64,000 nucleotides of DNA from Clostridium cavendishii DSM 21758 (GTDB taxonomy: Bacteria; Bacillota; Clostridia; Clostridiales; Clostridiaceae). Made by a program: the position numbers and the translations under genes. Location of the stretch: contig NZ_FQZB01000018.1 in NCBI RefSeq assembly GCF_900141845.1, positions 22,038 to 86,037 on the forward strand. Reading direction: 5' to 3'. The stretch's first letter is position 1. Every line of letters begins with the position of its first letter. A model generated the notes under the pieces. That model was not told the origin of the DNA and made no database searches. It saw nothing but the letters and a program-made list of their open reading frames with translations. Positions 16,303 to 25,500 of this stretch are shown piece by piece.

Positions 16303-16761
16303 TTAGTTCTGTACATCTATATTAGTTGTATTTAAAAGTTCATTTGTATCTTCTAAATAAATTTCTAAAGTATAGTTTCCATCTGGAAAAGTATCATTTC
16401 CAGAAAGATAGCATTTAGTAGGTGATTTTGAATTTTTTTCATCAATACTAAAATGAACAGTATCAGCTACATTTTCGTTGATTTTCCAAATAAATTTTAT
16501 ATTTGTTGGATCTCCATCTGGTACATTTTTAAAATAAACCCTACCAAAAAGACCTTTTGTATTACTATACTTATTTGTTATTACCTCATCTTTGAAGCTA
16601 TCTTTATATTCCTTTATAAACTCAACTTTTGATACTTTTGTTGAATTTTTTGTATCCTTTCCATTAACGGTTGTCCTAAAATAACCGTTTCTACATCCAA
16701 CCAAACTTATTAATCCTATACAGATACAACTAGATAATAAAATTTTTTTTAATAAATTCAT
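16303..16761 (-). CDS. Predicted lipoprotein of unknown function
   Basis: 152 residues, not recognised. Signal peptide with lipobox LVGC (Cys 23), then a soluble domain rich in beta strands. The C-terminal stretch (FPDGNYTLEIYLEDTNELL) resembles the closing strands of an immunoglobulin-like fold. The start at 16761 is preceded by AGGGGG at 8 bases; the frame reaches 16797 but those upstream codons have no RBS. Followed on the same strand by the BLIP-like lipoprotein gene. Confidence 0.65.
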   Translation of the reverse strand: MNLLKKILLSSCICIGLISLVGCRNGYFRTTVNGKDTKNSTKVSKVEFIKEYKDSFKDEVITNKYSNTKGLFGRVYFKNVPDGDPTNIKFIWKINENVADTVHFSIDEKNSKSPTKCYLSGNDTFPDGNYTLEIYLEDTNELLNTTNIDVQN

Positions 16762-16850
16762 ATACTTATCCCCCTTGTTTTTCATCATTTTCATCATATT
16801 GGTAACAGGGGGATTTTAACAACTAAGGACAAAATTTTCAACTATAAATA

Positions 16851-16894
16851 AAAAAGTGAGCATTAAAAAGTTTAAACTTGTTAACACTCACTTT
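16851..16894 (-). terminator. Terminator-like hairpin upstream of the lipoprotein genes
   Basis: Minus strand reads AAAGTGAGTGTTAA, a loop, then TTAATGCTCACTTT and Ts. Lies 83 bases past the DHA2 transporter stop and is its likely terminator. Confidence 0.7.
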
Positions 16895-16976
16895 AAGTTT
16901 AGAATAAATAGTTAATGAAATAATAAAATAGAAAATCTCATTTATTAAGGCACTGTAAACTATAAATATTTTAATT

Positions 16977-18701
16977 TTACATAGAAAACTTTTTAGTAGA
17001 ACCTTTTAAAAGTAAAGTAATAATAAATCCTATTAAGGCTATGATTGCAGCTGCCATGAATAGATTGGAGAATCCAGAGTTTAATACAGATTGGAAAGTG
17101 TTTTCTATAGATATTCTTGTAGCATCTACTTGTGCTAAATAATCATTTTTCCAATTAGTTATTAAACTATCAACTGTCGTATGAGGTGGTAATTTAGTTC
17201 CTTGCATTTTAGCTTTTAGCATTGGTATAAAATTATTAATCATAGAGTTTGAAAAATCTTTACAGGCATCAAATATAGTAGTTACATCTGCATTTTTAAA
17301 TTTATCTAATAGCTCAGGAGATATACTTCCTTGACCTATATTTATATTTTGAGGTATACCAGGTACATTAGGTAATTTAACTGTTGGTATAACCTCCATA
17401 AGCTTACTAGGCATATCTTTAACAGATGAAGTTAAAAAACCTACTAGGATATTAGGAGATATAGCGACACCTATACTTCTAACAAGTGATAAAGTAGATT
17501 GAGCTGAGCTTGTTTCATCTTTTGGGGCGTATATTTGCATTAAATAGTTAAGTGGAGTACCCATTGTAAATCCCATACCTAAGCCCATAAAAGCTAAGGC
17601 TATTATAAGGGATGTTGCAGTAGGATTTTTAGCTGTAACTAATGCTAAAATTAAACTTCCTATAAAGGTCGAACCAAAACCTAAAATAAGTATAAATTTA
17701 GCAGAGTATTTATCTATAAGTTTTCCTCCTAAAGGAGCTGCAATACCTGAAAATATAGCCATTAATGTAACTAAATATCCGCCTGAACCAGTTTTTATCT
17801 TAAGAACATTTTCACCAAATTGAGGTATAAAAACTATTCCCATCATACCACAACCCACTATGAAACTTAGTAAAAGAGTAATAGCTATATTTTTATCTTT
17901 AAAATAGTTTAAATTCATAATAGGGTCTTCTGCTTTTTTTTCAATTAGAATAAATATAGGCAATAAAATTAAAAATACTATAAAGTAAGGATATACAGTT
18001 GTAGATTTTATACTATTTGTGAAGTTATGAAAATCAACATTTGTTAGTCCATACATAAGAGATAATATTAATATACTTAGAGAAATACTACCTTTAATAT
18101 CCATTTTGCTTGGAGCTTTTGTGATTGTCTCGTCTTTACATCTTGAAGAGATAAGAACTACTATTAAGCATATAGGTAAATTTATGAAGAATAAGAAGCC
18201 CCAATTGGAGTTACCTACTGCAGATAATAAAGCTGAACCTATAGTAGGTCCTAAAGTTGTAGATATACCATAAACAGCACCTACCATACCAAGAGCTGTT
18301 CCTCTTTTCTCTGGTGGAAAGCTTTCACCAATGTAGGCTGTTGCTATTGGCATAATTCCACCGCCACCGATAGCTTGAATAACTCTAGCTATTAGTAAAA
18401 ATGAGAAGTTTCCATAGAAATTTGAAAGACCACATAGTAATGATCCAATGGCAAAAACGATTATACTAATTGTAAATATCTTTTGTTTACCGAACTTATC
18501 TGCTATTTTGCCAGCTATAGGCATTGAAACTGCATAGGCTAAAGTATATATTGTTATCATCCATACACTTGTATTAGAAGCTATATTTAAAGAATTAGCA
18601 ATAACAGTACGAGCTGGAGATACTATTCCAGTATCCATAGCACCTATAAATATTCCAAGTAGGAATACTATTAACATTAAATTTTTACTTGTTTTTTTCA
18701 T
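16977..18701 (-). CDS. DHA2 family MFS drug exporter (EmrB/QacA type)
   Basis: 574-residue proton antiporter for drugs or lipophilic compounds. About 14 helices. Seen: MDTGIVSPA in helix 1 (usual motif LDxTIVNVALP); GKIADKFGKQK, the loop 2-3 motif A; RVIQAIGGGG, motif B; GPTIGSAL, motif C of antiporters; and a roughly 100-residue extracytoplasmic loop before the last helix. AAAGGAGTG precedes the ATG. It lies downstream of, and on the same strand as, a TetR gene 76 bases away; both promoters share TGAAC-N3-GTTCA. Confidence 0.92.
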   Translation of the reverse strand: MKKTSKNLMLIVFLLGIFIGAMDTGIVSPARTVIANSLNIASNTSVWMITIYTLAYAVSMPIAGKIADKFGKQKIFTISIIVFAIGSLLCGLSNFYGNFSFLLIARVIQAIGGGGIMPIATAYIGESFPPEKRGTALGMVGAVYGISTTLGPTIGSALLSAVGNSNWGFLFFINLPICLIVVLISSRCKDETITKAPSKMDIKGSISLSILILSLMYGLTNVDFHNFTNSIKSTTVYPYFIVFLILLPIFILIEKKAEDPIMNLNYFKDKNIAITLLLSFIVGCGMMGIVFIPQFGENVLKIKTGSGGYLVTLMAIFSGIAAPLGGKLIDKYSAKFILILGFGSTFIGSLILALVTAKNPTATSLIIALAFMGLGMGFTMGTPLNYLMQIYAPKDETSSAQSTLSLVRSIGVAISPNILVGFLTSSVKDMPSKLMEVIPTVKLPNVPGIPQNINIGQGSISPELLDKFKNADVTTIFDACKDFSNSMINNFIPMLKAKMQGTKLPPHTTVDSLITNWKNDYLAQVDATRISIENTFQSVLNSGFSNLFMAAAIIALIGFIITLLLKGSTKKFSM

Positions 18702-18717
18702 ATTTTTTCACTCCTTT

Positions 18718-18732
18718 ATGAACTTTGTTCAT
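18718..18732. promoter_or_regulatory. Operator of the second TetR regulator, in front of the DHA2 exporter
   Basis: ATGAAC-TTT-GTTCAT, a perfect 6-base inverted repeat between promoter and RBS of the exporter. Same half-sites as at 19328-19340. On the minus strand a weak promoter (TTGTCT, 18 bases, TTTAAT; 18731-18760) overlaps it. Confidence 0.75.
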
Positions 18733-18777
18733 TAAAATTTTAAATAAAACATTTAGACAAAATAGCCTAAATGTAAG

Positions 18778-19311
18778 TTATAAATTGAAGCAATTATATA
18801 TTTCCTCAAAACTTAAATCTTTATTCTTAGAAAACATAACCATATTGGAAATTATAAATATAGATAATTTATCTATAGGAACAGCGTTTTTTATTTCACC
18901 TTTATTTTTATGATATGCAAGTACAGCTTCAAATGATAAATAAAGTGGACTCATTATTTTATAATGTTCACATTTTGTTTTATTACCAGAGTAAGCCATT
19001 TCAATAAATGCATCCATATAATTCGATAAAAATGAATCTATACGTATATAGAGATCTTTGATTTTAGTTCTTAAAGGAACATCTCTTTCTATTTGATTAT
19101 TAGAAAATTTAATTATAGAATTCCAATCATCGTTTAGAATTTCTATTATAAGTTCATCTTTATTTGCAAAATAATTATATAAAGTACCTATTCCTATGCC
19201 ACAGCATTTAGCAATTTCTCTTATATTAAATCCTTTATAACCATTTTCTAAAAGTGTCTTACGTCCTTGAAGTATTATTGTTTCTTTTAGGTTTGGTATT
19301 ATCTTTGGCAT
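18778..19311 (-). CDS. TetR/AcrR family transcriptional regulator (second)
   Basis: 177 residues. N-terminal helix-turn-helix: GRKTLLENGYKGFNIREIA, then CGIGIGTLYNYFANKDELI. The C-terminal ligand domain is divergent. The start is ATG 19311, seven bases after AAAGGATG; the frame extends to 19341 but would run through the operator. Expected to repress itself and the DHA2 exporter: both leaders carry TGAAC-N3-GTTCA. The inducing compound is unknown. Confidence 0.9.
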   Translation of the reverse strand: MPKIIPNLKETIILQGRKTLLENGYKGFNIREIAKCCGIGIGTLYNYFANKDELIIEILNDDWNSIIKFSNNQIERDVPLRTKIKDLYIRIDSFLSNYMDAFIEMAYSGNKTKCEHYKIMSPLYLSFEAVLAYHKNKGEIKNAVPIDKLSIFIISNMVMFSKNKDLSFEEIYNCFNL

Positions 19312-19327
19312 ATTAAAACATCCTTTC

Positions 19328-19340
19328 TGAACCATGTTCA
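19328..19340. promoter_or_regulatory. Operator of the second TetR regulator, at its own promoter
   Basis: TGAAC-CAT-GTTCA, directly downstream of the -10 box at 19342-19347, so it covers the transcription start. Confidence 0.75.
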
Positions 19341-19341
19341 T

Positions 19342-19370
19342 ATTATATAATAAAAAAACAAAAAGTTCAA
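19342..19370 (-). promoter_or_regulatory. Promoter of the second TetR gene
   Basis: Minus strand TTGAAC (19370-19365), 17-base spacer, TATAAT (19347-19342). Confidence 0.75.
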
Positions 19371-19482
19371 TAAAATTTAAATATATTATATAAGAATAAT
19401 ATACTATAATAAATATATAATGTGAATATAAAAAATATAGAAAAAATTCAATATAAAAACTAGTATGAAAGGTAAACAGTTT

Positions 19483-20499
19483 ATGAGGAGAAAGAGAAGT
19501 GAACGAAACAAGACTTCAAAAAAAGTAAAAAATATAAGTATAAATTTTTTACTTTTGATATTGGCAAACTTAATAATAGGTTGTACGTTTAGCATACCAA
19601 TGGTTTATTATGGACCTTTTAAAAATACAAAAGAATATGTAGTAACAACAGCTATGACAACTTTAAGCCATCAATATCTTGCAACTTGGTTTTTAAGTGA
19701 TAAAGAGATAGCTGAAATAATGGACAAGAATAAAATTGTAAATGATACTAATTCTGAAGTAGAAGATATAAAGGTAGAACCTGTAGCAGAAACAATAGAA
19801 AAGGTTAAGACGCCTGAAGAGTTAGTTAAGTTTACAGATATAAGTAATGATAAATTTAAAGGATATATGTTAACTATAACTGATGGTAAGAGAGTTAAAG
19901 TTTCAGTTTCTGATAAGATTGGAAGTTCAGGCACGAAGCTTGCAGATATGATAAAACAAGAAGAGGCTATAGCAGGCATAAATGCAGGAGGATTTAAGGA
20001 TGAAGGTGGACATGGCTCTGGTGGAACTCCTTTAGGGCTAATTATACATGATGGAAAAGTTGTTTTTGGAAATGAAAAAGTAGAGCATTCAGTAATTGGT
20101 TTTAATAAGGAAGGTGTACTTGTTTTAGGAAAATATACTTTAAGTCAAATAAGAGAAAAGAATATTACAGAAGCAGTTTCTTTTGAGCCATTTTTAATAG
20201 TTAATGGAGAACCAATGATCAAAAGTGGTAATGGCGGATGGGGAATAGCTCCAAGGACTATTATAGGTCAAAAAAAGAATGGTGATGTTGTATTTTTAGC
20301 TATAGATGGAAGACAAATTTCAAGTAAAGGAGCGACATTAAAAGAAGTTCAAGATTTATTGCTTGAGTATGATGTATATAATGCTGCAAATTTAGATGGT
20401 GGAGCATCAACTACTATGTATTATAAAGATAAAATAGTAAATAAGCCATGTAGTTCTGGTGGGCCAAGACCATTACCTACGGCTTTTATAGTGAAGTAA
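19483..20499 (+). CDS. Phosphodiester glycosidase (NAGPA/DUF2233) family membrane protein
   Basis: 338 residues. A Lys/Arg-rich N-terminus and one helix (about 18-45) anchor it, leaving the domain outside the cell. The NAGPA-like domain (from about 120) shows AGINAGGFKD, HGSGGTPLGL, RTIIGQKKNGDVVFLAIDGR and NLDGGASTTMYY. Family members hydrolyse phosphodiester-linked sugars and are implicated in exopolysaccharide or wall-polymer metabolism; the substrate here is unknown. I prefer ATG 19483 (AAAGG ten bases upstream) over ATG 19465, which has no site. Confidence 0.85.
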   Translation: MRRKRSERNKTSKKVKNISINFLLLILANLIIGCTFSIPMVYYGPFKNTKEYVVTTAMTTLSHQYLATWFLSDKEIAEIMDKNKIVNDTNSEVEDIKVEPVAETIEKVKTPEELVKFTDISNDKFKGYMLTITDGKRVKVSVSDKIGSSGTKLADMIKQEEAIAGINAGGFKDEGGHGSGGTPLGLIIHDGKVVFGNEKVEHSVIGFNKEGVLVLGKYTLSQIREKNITEAVSFEPFLIVNGEPMIKSGNGGWGIAPRTIIGQKKNGDVVFLAIDGRQISSKGATLKEVQDLLLEYDVYNAANLDGGASTTMYYKDKIVNKPCSSGGPRPLPTAFIVK

Positions 20500-20507
20500 G
20501 AACAAGT

Positions 20508-20552
20508 AAAAACTAAGTTTATCTATATAGGTATAAGATAAACTTAGTTTTT
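20508..20552 (+). terminator. Terminator of the NAGPA-family gene
   Basis: 17-base perfect stem AAAAACTAAGTTTATCT and its complement around 11 bases, eight bases after the stop. Confidence 0.88.
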
Positions 20553-20607
20553 AATATAATATTAGTAGATTTAATACTAAAGCCGATTAATAATTTTTGA
20601 TAAAATA

Positions 20608-20616
20608 TGATATAAT
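20608..20616 (+). promoter_or_regulatory. Extended -10 promoter of the CNNM/CorC gene
   Basis: TGATATAAT, an extended -10, with only a weak TTAATA at -35. It lies inside the longest possible frame, supporting the downstream TTG start at 20663. Confidence 0.5.
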
Positions 20617-20662
20617 AAAAAGTAATGGAAATTTTATCATAAAAATAGGAGCGTGGTGTTTT

Positions 20663-21910
20663 TTGGACTCTTTTACGTGGGAGTTAGGATTACTTTTAAT
20701 TTTATTATTGCTTTCAGCATTTTTTTCTTCAGCTGAAACTGCACTTATGTCTTTAAGTAAAATAAGGATAAGACATTTAGTAGATGAAAATGTTAAAGGG
20801 GCTAAACTTGTACAAAAACTTTTAGATGATCCTAATAAATTATTAGGAGGAATATTAATAGGAAATAATGTTGTAAATATAGGGGCTTCAGTTCTTGCTA
20901 CGTCAATAGCATATAAAATGTTCGCGGGCTATAAAGGAGCTGCTATAGCAACTGTCGTTATGACGATTTTAATATTAATTTTTGGAGAAATAACTCCAAA
21001 ATCTTTAGCAAAACAAAATTCAGAAAGAATATCTTTTATAGTTTCAAAGCCTATAAATTTAGTTGTTATTTTATTAACTCCGATTGCATTTGTATTAGGA
21101 AAAATATCAAGTGTATTTATTAAATTATTAGGTGGAGATGTTAAGACTAATCAACCTTTTATAACGCAAGAAGAACTTAAGACTATGATGGATGTAAGTG
21201 AAGAAGAAGGCGTTTTAGAAAATGAAGAAAAGGAAATGATATTTAACGTTTTTGATTTTGGTGATTTACAGGTTAAGGATGTAATGGCTCAAAGAGTGGA
21301 CATTATAGCAGTTGATACTAATGTTGATTATGAATCTTTAAAGCAAGTAATACAAGAAGAGCAATTTTCAAGAATACCTGTCTATAATGATAATATAGAT
21401 GATATAGTAGGTGTCTTAAATGTTAAAGATTTAATCTTTGTAGAAGATATTAAAAATAATTTTGACATTAAAAAATATATGAGAGAACCTTTTTATACAT
21501 TTGAATTTAAAAAGATAACAGAATTATTTAATGAAATGAAAAAAACAAGAAACCATATAGCAGTAGTATTAGATGAATATGGCGGTACCGTAGGTATTGT
21601 TACTATAGAGGATTTAGTAGAAGAAATAGTTGGCGAAATAGAGGACGAGTATGATGACGATTCAGATAAGGAAATAGAAGTCATAAAAGAAGATGAATAT
21701 GTTGTAGATGGTAGTGCTAGACTTGATGATTTAAGTGATATGTTAGGGGTTCTAATGGAGTCGGAAGAATTTGATTCATTAGGAGGATTCATAATAGGTA
21801 TATTAGGCAGATTACCAGAGGAAAAAGAGGAATTAGTCTTTGAAGGATTAAGATTCATAGTAGAAGATATGGATAAAAATAGGGTTAAAAAAGTTAGAAT
21901 ATTTACCTAA
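20663..21910 (+). CDS. CNNM/CorC (HlyC) family membrane protein
   Basis: 415 residues with the standard order: DUF21/CNNM membrane domain (about 1-185, with FFSSAETALMSLSK), a CBS pair (about 205-325, ending AVVLDEYGGTVGIVTIEDLV), and a CorC/HlyC C-terminal domain (about 335-415). The family is linked to Mg/Co efflux and magnesium homeostasis; older names say hemolysin. The TTG at 20663, after AGGAG and GTGGTG, is the likely start. A longer frame from 20597 would begin inside the promoter. Confidence 0.88.
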   Translation: MDSFTWELGLLLILLLLSAFFSSAETALMSLSKIRIRHLVDENVKGAKLVQKLLDDPNKLLGGILIGNNVVNIGASVLATSIAYKMFAGYKGAAIATVVMTILILIFGEITPKSLAKQNSERISFIVSKPINLVVILLTPIAFVLGKISSVFIKLLGGDVKTNQPFITQEELKTMMDVSEEEGVLENEEKEMIFNVFDFGDLQVKDVMAQRVDIIAVDTNVDYESLKQVIQEEQFSRIPVYNDNIDDIVGVLNVKDLIFVEDIKNNFDIKKYMREPFYTFEFKKITELFNEMKKTRNHIAVVLDEYGGTVGIVTIEDLVEEIVGEIEDEYDDDSDKEIEVIKEDEYVVDGSARLDDLSDMLGVLMESEEFDSLGGFIIGILGRLPEEKEELVFEGLRFIVEDMDKNRVKKVRIFT

Positions 21911-21911
21911 T

Positions 21912-21964
21912 AAAAAATACAAATAGATCATAGTGTAATTACTATAATCTGTTTGTATTTTTTT
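21912..21964. terminator. Bidirectional terminator between CNNM and the ABC permease gene
   Basis: Outer arms AAAAAATACAAA and TTTGTATTTTTT with an inner imperfect stem. Serves two convergent genes. Confidence 0.75.
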
Positions 21965-21988
21965 GTTAAAATTAAATTATAATCATCA

Positions 21989-22699
21989 TTAATAGGTAAC
22001 ATCTTTATTTAATAGATGATTTATTATAAATACTAAGAATAAAAGTGAAACTAAGGCTGTACTACAGGTAATTAATAAAAATTTTGTTAAGTTAATAAAT
22101 TCATAATTTGCAACAAAATTTATGAAAGCTATAGATAAAAGAACTAATGCTAAGGTAGAACGTTTAACTATACAAAAGAAGGAGTAGATTACTGAAAATA
22201 ATGTTTGGCATATAACTGATCCTACAATAGAAAAAATAATTAAGGGGAATAAATTTACGCTAAAATTATCAGTAAGTTGTATAAAAGTTATTGTTGAACC
22301 AGAATTGAAATGTATTATAGGAAGCAAAGGTGTAAAAACTATAAATAAGGCAAAATTAAATAGTGTAAATAATAAAGAGTGTATAGAAATTACTATTATC
22401 TTTGAAAAATATATTTTTAGTCTACTTACAGGATAGGTAAAGGCTACACTTATAGTCTTATCTTTATATTCACTCATAAATAATTTTCCAGTTAGTATGG
22501 CTATAAATATGGAAACCAGTAGATTGCTGAATGAGCTTGTGAAGAGTATCATTGAACTCCAGTCTTTAACTGATTTACCATCTTTAGATGGTAATATTAA
22601 TAAAATAGAACAACAAGAAACTATAGATATAATTAAAAATGGGGTAAGCTTATTTCTTCTTTTTAATTTCAAAAATTCTGCTTTTACTAAATTAATCAT
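21989..22699 (-). CDS. ABC-2 type transporter permease
   Basis: 236 residues with about six hydrophobic helices and the N-terminal INLVKAEFLKLKRRNK start typical of peptide-resistance or lantibiotic-immunity permeases. The ATG at 22699 follows GGAGGTAA; the longer frame begins at a TTG inside that region. It overlaps the ATPase gene by eight bases, so the two are translationally coupled and form one exporter. Last gene of a minus-strand cluster led by a two-component system. Confidence 0.85.
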   Translation of the reverse strand: MINLVKAEFLKLKRRNKLTPFLIISIVSCCSILLILPSKDGKSVKDWSSMILFTSSFSNLLVSIFIAILTGKLFMSEYKDKTISVAFTYPVSRLKIYFSKIIVISIHSLLFTLFNFALFIVFTPLLPIIHFNSGSTITFIQLTDNFSVNLFPLIIFSIVGSVICQTLFSVIYSFFCIVKRSTLALVLLSIAFINFVANYEFINLTKFLLITCSTALVSLLFLVFIINHLLNKDVTY

Positions 22700-23612
22700 T
22701 TTTATTACCTCCAATTATTGAAACAAAGTGATCTTCTAAGGAATTGTTTTTTACTACTATAGATTCTACAAATACATCATTTAGACATAGAGTTTTATTT
22801 ATTAGGGCCGAATCGTTTATTCTTTCATATACCTTTAAGGTATTTTCATTACAAAGTTTAAAGTTCTTAATATTAAGCTTTTCTTCTAAAATAAAGCAGG
22901 CTTTATTTGCATCATCTACAGTTATTACTAAGGCATTTAAGTTTTGATTTTTAATTGTTTCATAGTTAACTTCCTCAATTAAAGAACCATTTTTTATTAT
23001 ACCTATCGTATTAGCCATAAGCTCTATTTCATTTAGAATATGAGTAGATATTAATATTGTCATACCATGCTTTTTGCTTAGAGTTACTAATAGTTCTCTC
23101 ATGTCTTTTATACCAATAGGATCTAATCCGTTAATAGGTTCATCCAAAAGAAGTAAATCAGGCTTATGAAGTATTGCTCTAGCAATACCAAGCCTTTGTT
23201 TCATACCAAGAGAAAAATTCTTTACTTTTTTACCTTCATGATTCTTTAGCTTAACAAGGTTTAAAACTTCATCAATACAATTAGGTGCATCATATCCTAT
23301 TATCATTTTATGAAGTTGTAAATTTTCTCTAGCAGTTAGATTTTCATAAAAAGCAGGATATTCTATAACACTACCTATTCTTTTAAGCTTGTCAAAGGTA
23401 TCAATAGTCATATCTTCACCAAAAAGATCAATAGAACCTGAGGTTGGTTTAAGCAGTGAAACTAAAAGTTTTATTGTAGTAGTCTTACCTGAGCCATTTT
23501 CACCTAGGAAGCCATATATTTCACCCTTTTTAACTTTCATATTTAAATTGCTTAAAACTGCGCCATTTTTAAAGTTTTTGCAAAGGTTATGAGTAGTTAT
23601 TACATATTCCAT
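22692..23612 (-). CDS. ABC transporter ATP-binding protein (BcrA/CprA-like)
   Basis: 306 residues. Walker A GENGSGKTTT, signature FSLGMKQRLGIARA, Walker B LLLLDEPINGLDP and a switch histidine in ILISTHIL. The C-terminal extension (about 215-306) is typical of the bacitracin/lantibiotic-resistance subfamily. ATG 23612 follows GGAGGTAA, the same leader words as the permease gene. Energises the permease encoded next, probably to remove a peptide or antibiotic from the membrane. Confidence 0.9.
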   Translation of the reverse strand: MEYVITTHNLCKNFKNGAVLSNLNMKVKKGEIYGFLGENGSGKTTTIKLLVSLLKPTSGSIDLFGEDMTIDTFDKLKRIGSVIEYPAFYENLTARENLQLHKMIIGYDAPNCIDEVLNLVKLKNHEGKKVKNFSLGMKQRLGIARAILHKPDLLLLDEPINGLDPIGIKDMRELLVTLSKKHGMTILISTHILNEIELMANTIGIIKNGSLIEEVNYETIKNQNLNALVITVDDANKACFILEEKLNIKNFKLCNENTLKVYERINDSALINKTLCLNDVFVESIVVKNNSLEDHFVSIIGGNKND

Positions 23613-23662
23613 ATTTATTACCTCCAATTTGTTTTGAATCTTTACTATGGTTTCATAATAAA

Positions 23663-23695
23663 GAAAAAAGCTTTAATATTTTTTAATTAAAGCTT
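23663..23695 (-). terminator. Terminator-like hairpin between kinase and ABC genes
   Basis: Minus-strand stem AAGCTTTAAT/ATTAAAGCTT, 7-base loop, then a T-run. It would split the regulators from the exporter genes or give partial read-through. Confidence 0.7.
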
Positions 23696-23712
23696 ACAAA
23701 TTTCTTAAATAA

Positions 23713-24663
23713 TTAATCTTCTAATATAAAAAATTTAAAGATTGTTCTTTTATAAGGAATACTCTCTAAAAAGATTTCTCCATTCATTTTATTAACTAGA
23801 ATTTTGGATATAGCTAAACCGAGACCACTACCTTGATAGTTTTTATTTCTAGAATCTTCAAGAGTATATAATCTCTCAAATACATTAGAAGCCTCTTTTT
23901 CAGGGATTCCCTTACCTTTATCTGTTACTTCAAACCAAATTTTATTTCTTAATCCGTAGTTATTGGCATTATCTTTATAAAGTTTAATTCCTAAATATTT
24001 GCCATCCATACCGTATTTCAAAGCGTTTGAAATTAAATTGTTAAGGACTCTTTTTAAGGCATCTATATTTCCTACGCAATAAATGTCTTCATCTGGTATT
24101 TCTATATTGATATCTATTTTAGCAGATTCAATAGTTTCATAAAATCCTAATACAAGTTCTCGTAACACCTCTGATACATTTATTTTTGAAAGTTCTATAG
24201 AATTATCACCTGATTCAAGCTTAGATAAAGAAAAGAAGTCGTTTATAAGTAAGATTATAGCCTCAATTTTTGATTTAAGTTTCATTAAGTAGTCTTGTTT
24301 TTGCTCTTCTGTTATGTTCCTATTTGAAATTATTTGATCTATATATCCTAAAATAACTGTTAAAGGGGTTCTTAAATCATGAGACATATTTGAAAGCATC
24401 TTTTTCATAGATAGCTCCATTTCAATCTCTTTTGTTTTTATCAAATTATATTTATTAATGAAATCATTTATAGTTTTTGAAAGTTCTTTAGCGTCTTCAT
24501 TAATTGTTATTCCCCTAATTCTTTCAGTGGAATCAGTGTCTATAATTCTAAGTAATACTTTATTTATATATCTTAAGTTAGAATTTTTTTCTTTTATATT
24601 TAATGTTAAAGCTATAATTACACAAACTAATATAAATATTATAATTGAAAGAAATATTATCAT
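23713..24663 (-). CDS. Sensor histidine kinase
   Basis: 316 residues. A single N-terminal helix (about 1-22) with almost no extracellular part, a short linker (about 30-85), the H-box MSHDLRTPLTVILGYID, and a HATPase_c domain with NNLISNALKYG, DKGKGIP and GSGLGLAIS. Such minimal-sensor kinases often monitor cell-envelope antibiotics through a partner ABC transporter, which fits the genes that follow. Starts two bases after the regulator stop with TAGGAGAT inside the regulator gene. Confidence 0.9.
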   Translation of the reverse strand: MIIFLSIIIFILVCVIIALTLNIKEKNSNLRYINKVLLRIIDTDSTERIRGITINEDAKELSKTINDFINKYNLIKTKEIEMELSMKKMLSNMSHDLRTPLTVILGYIDQIISNRNITEEQKQDYLMKLKSKIEAIILLINDFFSLSKLESGDNSIELSKINVSEVLRELVLGFYETIESAKIDINIEIPDEDIYCVGNIDALKRVLNNLISNALKYGMDGKYLGIKLYKDNANNYGLRNKIWFEVTDKGKGIPEKEASNVFERLYTLEDSRNKNYQGSGLGLAISKILVNKMNGEIFLESIPYKRTIFKFFILED

Positions 24664-24664
24664 A

Positions 24665-25357
24665 TTAAATATCTCCTAGCTTGTACCCAATACCCCAAAC
24701 CGTTTTTATATATTTAGGATCTGAAGGGTCTTCCTCTATTTTCTCTCTTAATCTTCTTATATGGACCATAACAGTATTATCATCTTTATAAAAATCATCA
24801 TTCCAAACGTTAGAAAATATCTGAGCTTTAGTGAATACTTTCTTAGGATTTTCTAAAAGCATTTTTATTATTTCAAATTCTTTTGAGGTAAGGGTTATTG
24901 GAGTAGTACCTTTAGTAAGTATATAGTTTTCTAAATCTAAAACTAAATCTTCATATTTTAGAGAGGTTATTTCAATAGGTTTAATTTCACTATAGTAACT
25001 AATCCTTCTAAGAGTAGAATTTATCCTAGCAACTAATTCATTTAAAGAATAGGGTTTAGTCAAATAGTCATCAGCACCAAGTTCTAAACCAAAGACTTTG
25101 TCAACTTCAGAGTCCTTAGCCGAAACAATAATTACAGGAACTTTACTTTCTTGTCTTATAGCTTTTAGAACTTCCTTACCATTAATTTTAGGAAGCATCA
25201 TATCTAAGAGTATAATATCAAAATTATCTTTGTGAAATTTATTAATAGCATCAACACCATCATTAGCACAAATAACATTAAACCCTTCATATTCCAAATG
25301 GTCTTTAACTAAATTTTGAATTTCAACTTCATCTTCTACTAAAAGTACAGTAGTCAC
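24665..25357 (-). CDS. OmpR-family response regulator
   Basis: 230 residues. The receiver domain (1-115) has acidic VEDE, phosphorylation site in IILLDMMLPK, and IIVSAKD and YLTKPY. The C-terminal winged helix (about 130-228) includes LTSKEFEIIKMLL and TVMVHIRRLREKIE. The GTG at 25357, six bases after GAGGTG, is the likely start; the GTG at 25366 overlaps that site. First gene of the minus-strand regulator-kinase-ABC cluster. Confidence 0.92.
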   Translation of the reverse strand: MTTVLLVEDEVEIQNLVKDHLEYEGFNVICANDGVDAINKFHKDNFDIILLDMMLPKINGKEVLKAIRQESKVPVIIVSAKDSEVDKVFGLELGADDYLTKPYSLNELVARINSTLRRISYYSEIKPIEITSLKYEDLVLDLENYILTKGTTPITLTSKEFEIIKMLLENPKKVFTKAQIFSNVWNDDFYKDDNTVMVHIRRLREKIEEDPSDPKYIKTVWGIGYKLGDI

Positions 25358-25381
25358 AACAATCACCTCTTTTTTATATAT

Positions 25382-25500
25382 AAGTGAGAATCCAAATTTT
25401 TAATTTGGTTATTTAAGATTGAACAAGTATCTAAATTTTGATTTGTATATTACGAACTTACTTTTTAATAGTCTGCTATGAACAAAAGTTAATAAAAGTT
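25382..25500 (+). repeat. Repeat A, copy 3 (expanded)
   Basis: Begins AAGTGAGAATCCAAAT with intact hairpin 1 (CCAAAT/ATTTGG). A second diverged head follows (ATCTAAATTTTGATTTGTAT), then ACGAACTTACT and a decayed hairpin 2. Looks like one and a half units. Lies between the divergent response-regulator and tadA genes. Confidence 0.7.

Noticed and set aside
16851..16894. AAAGTGAGTGTTAA as a further repeat A copy
   Set aside because: Only the GTGAG word is shared; the region is a simple terminator hairpin.
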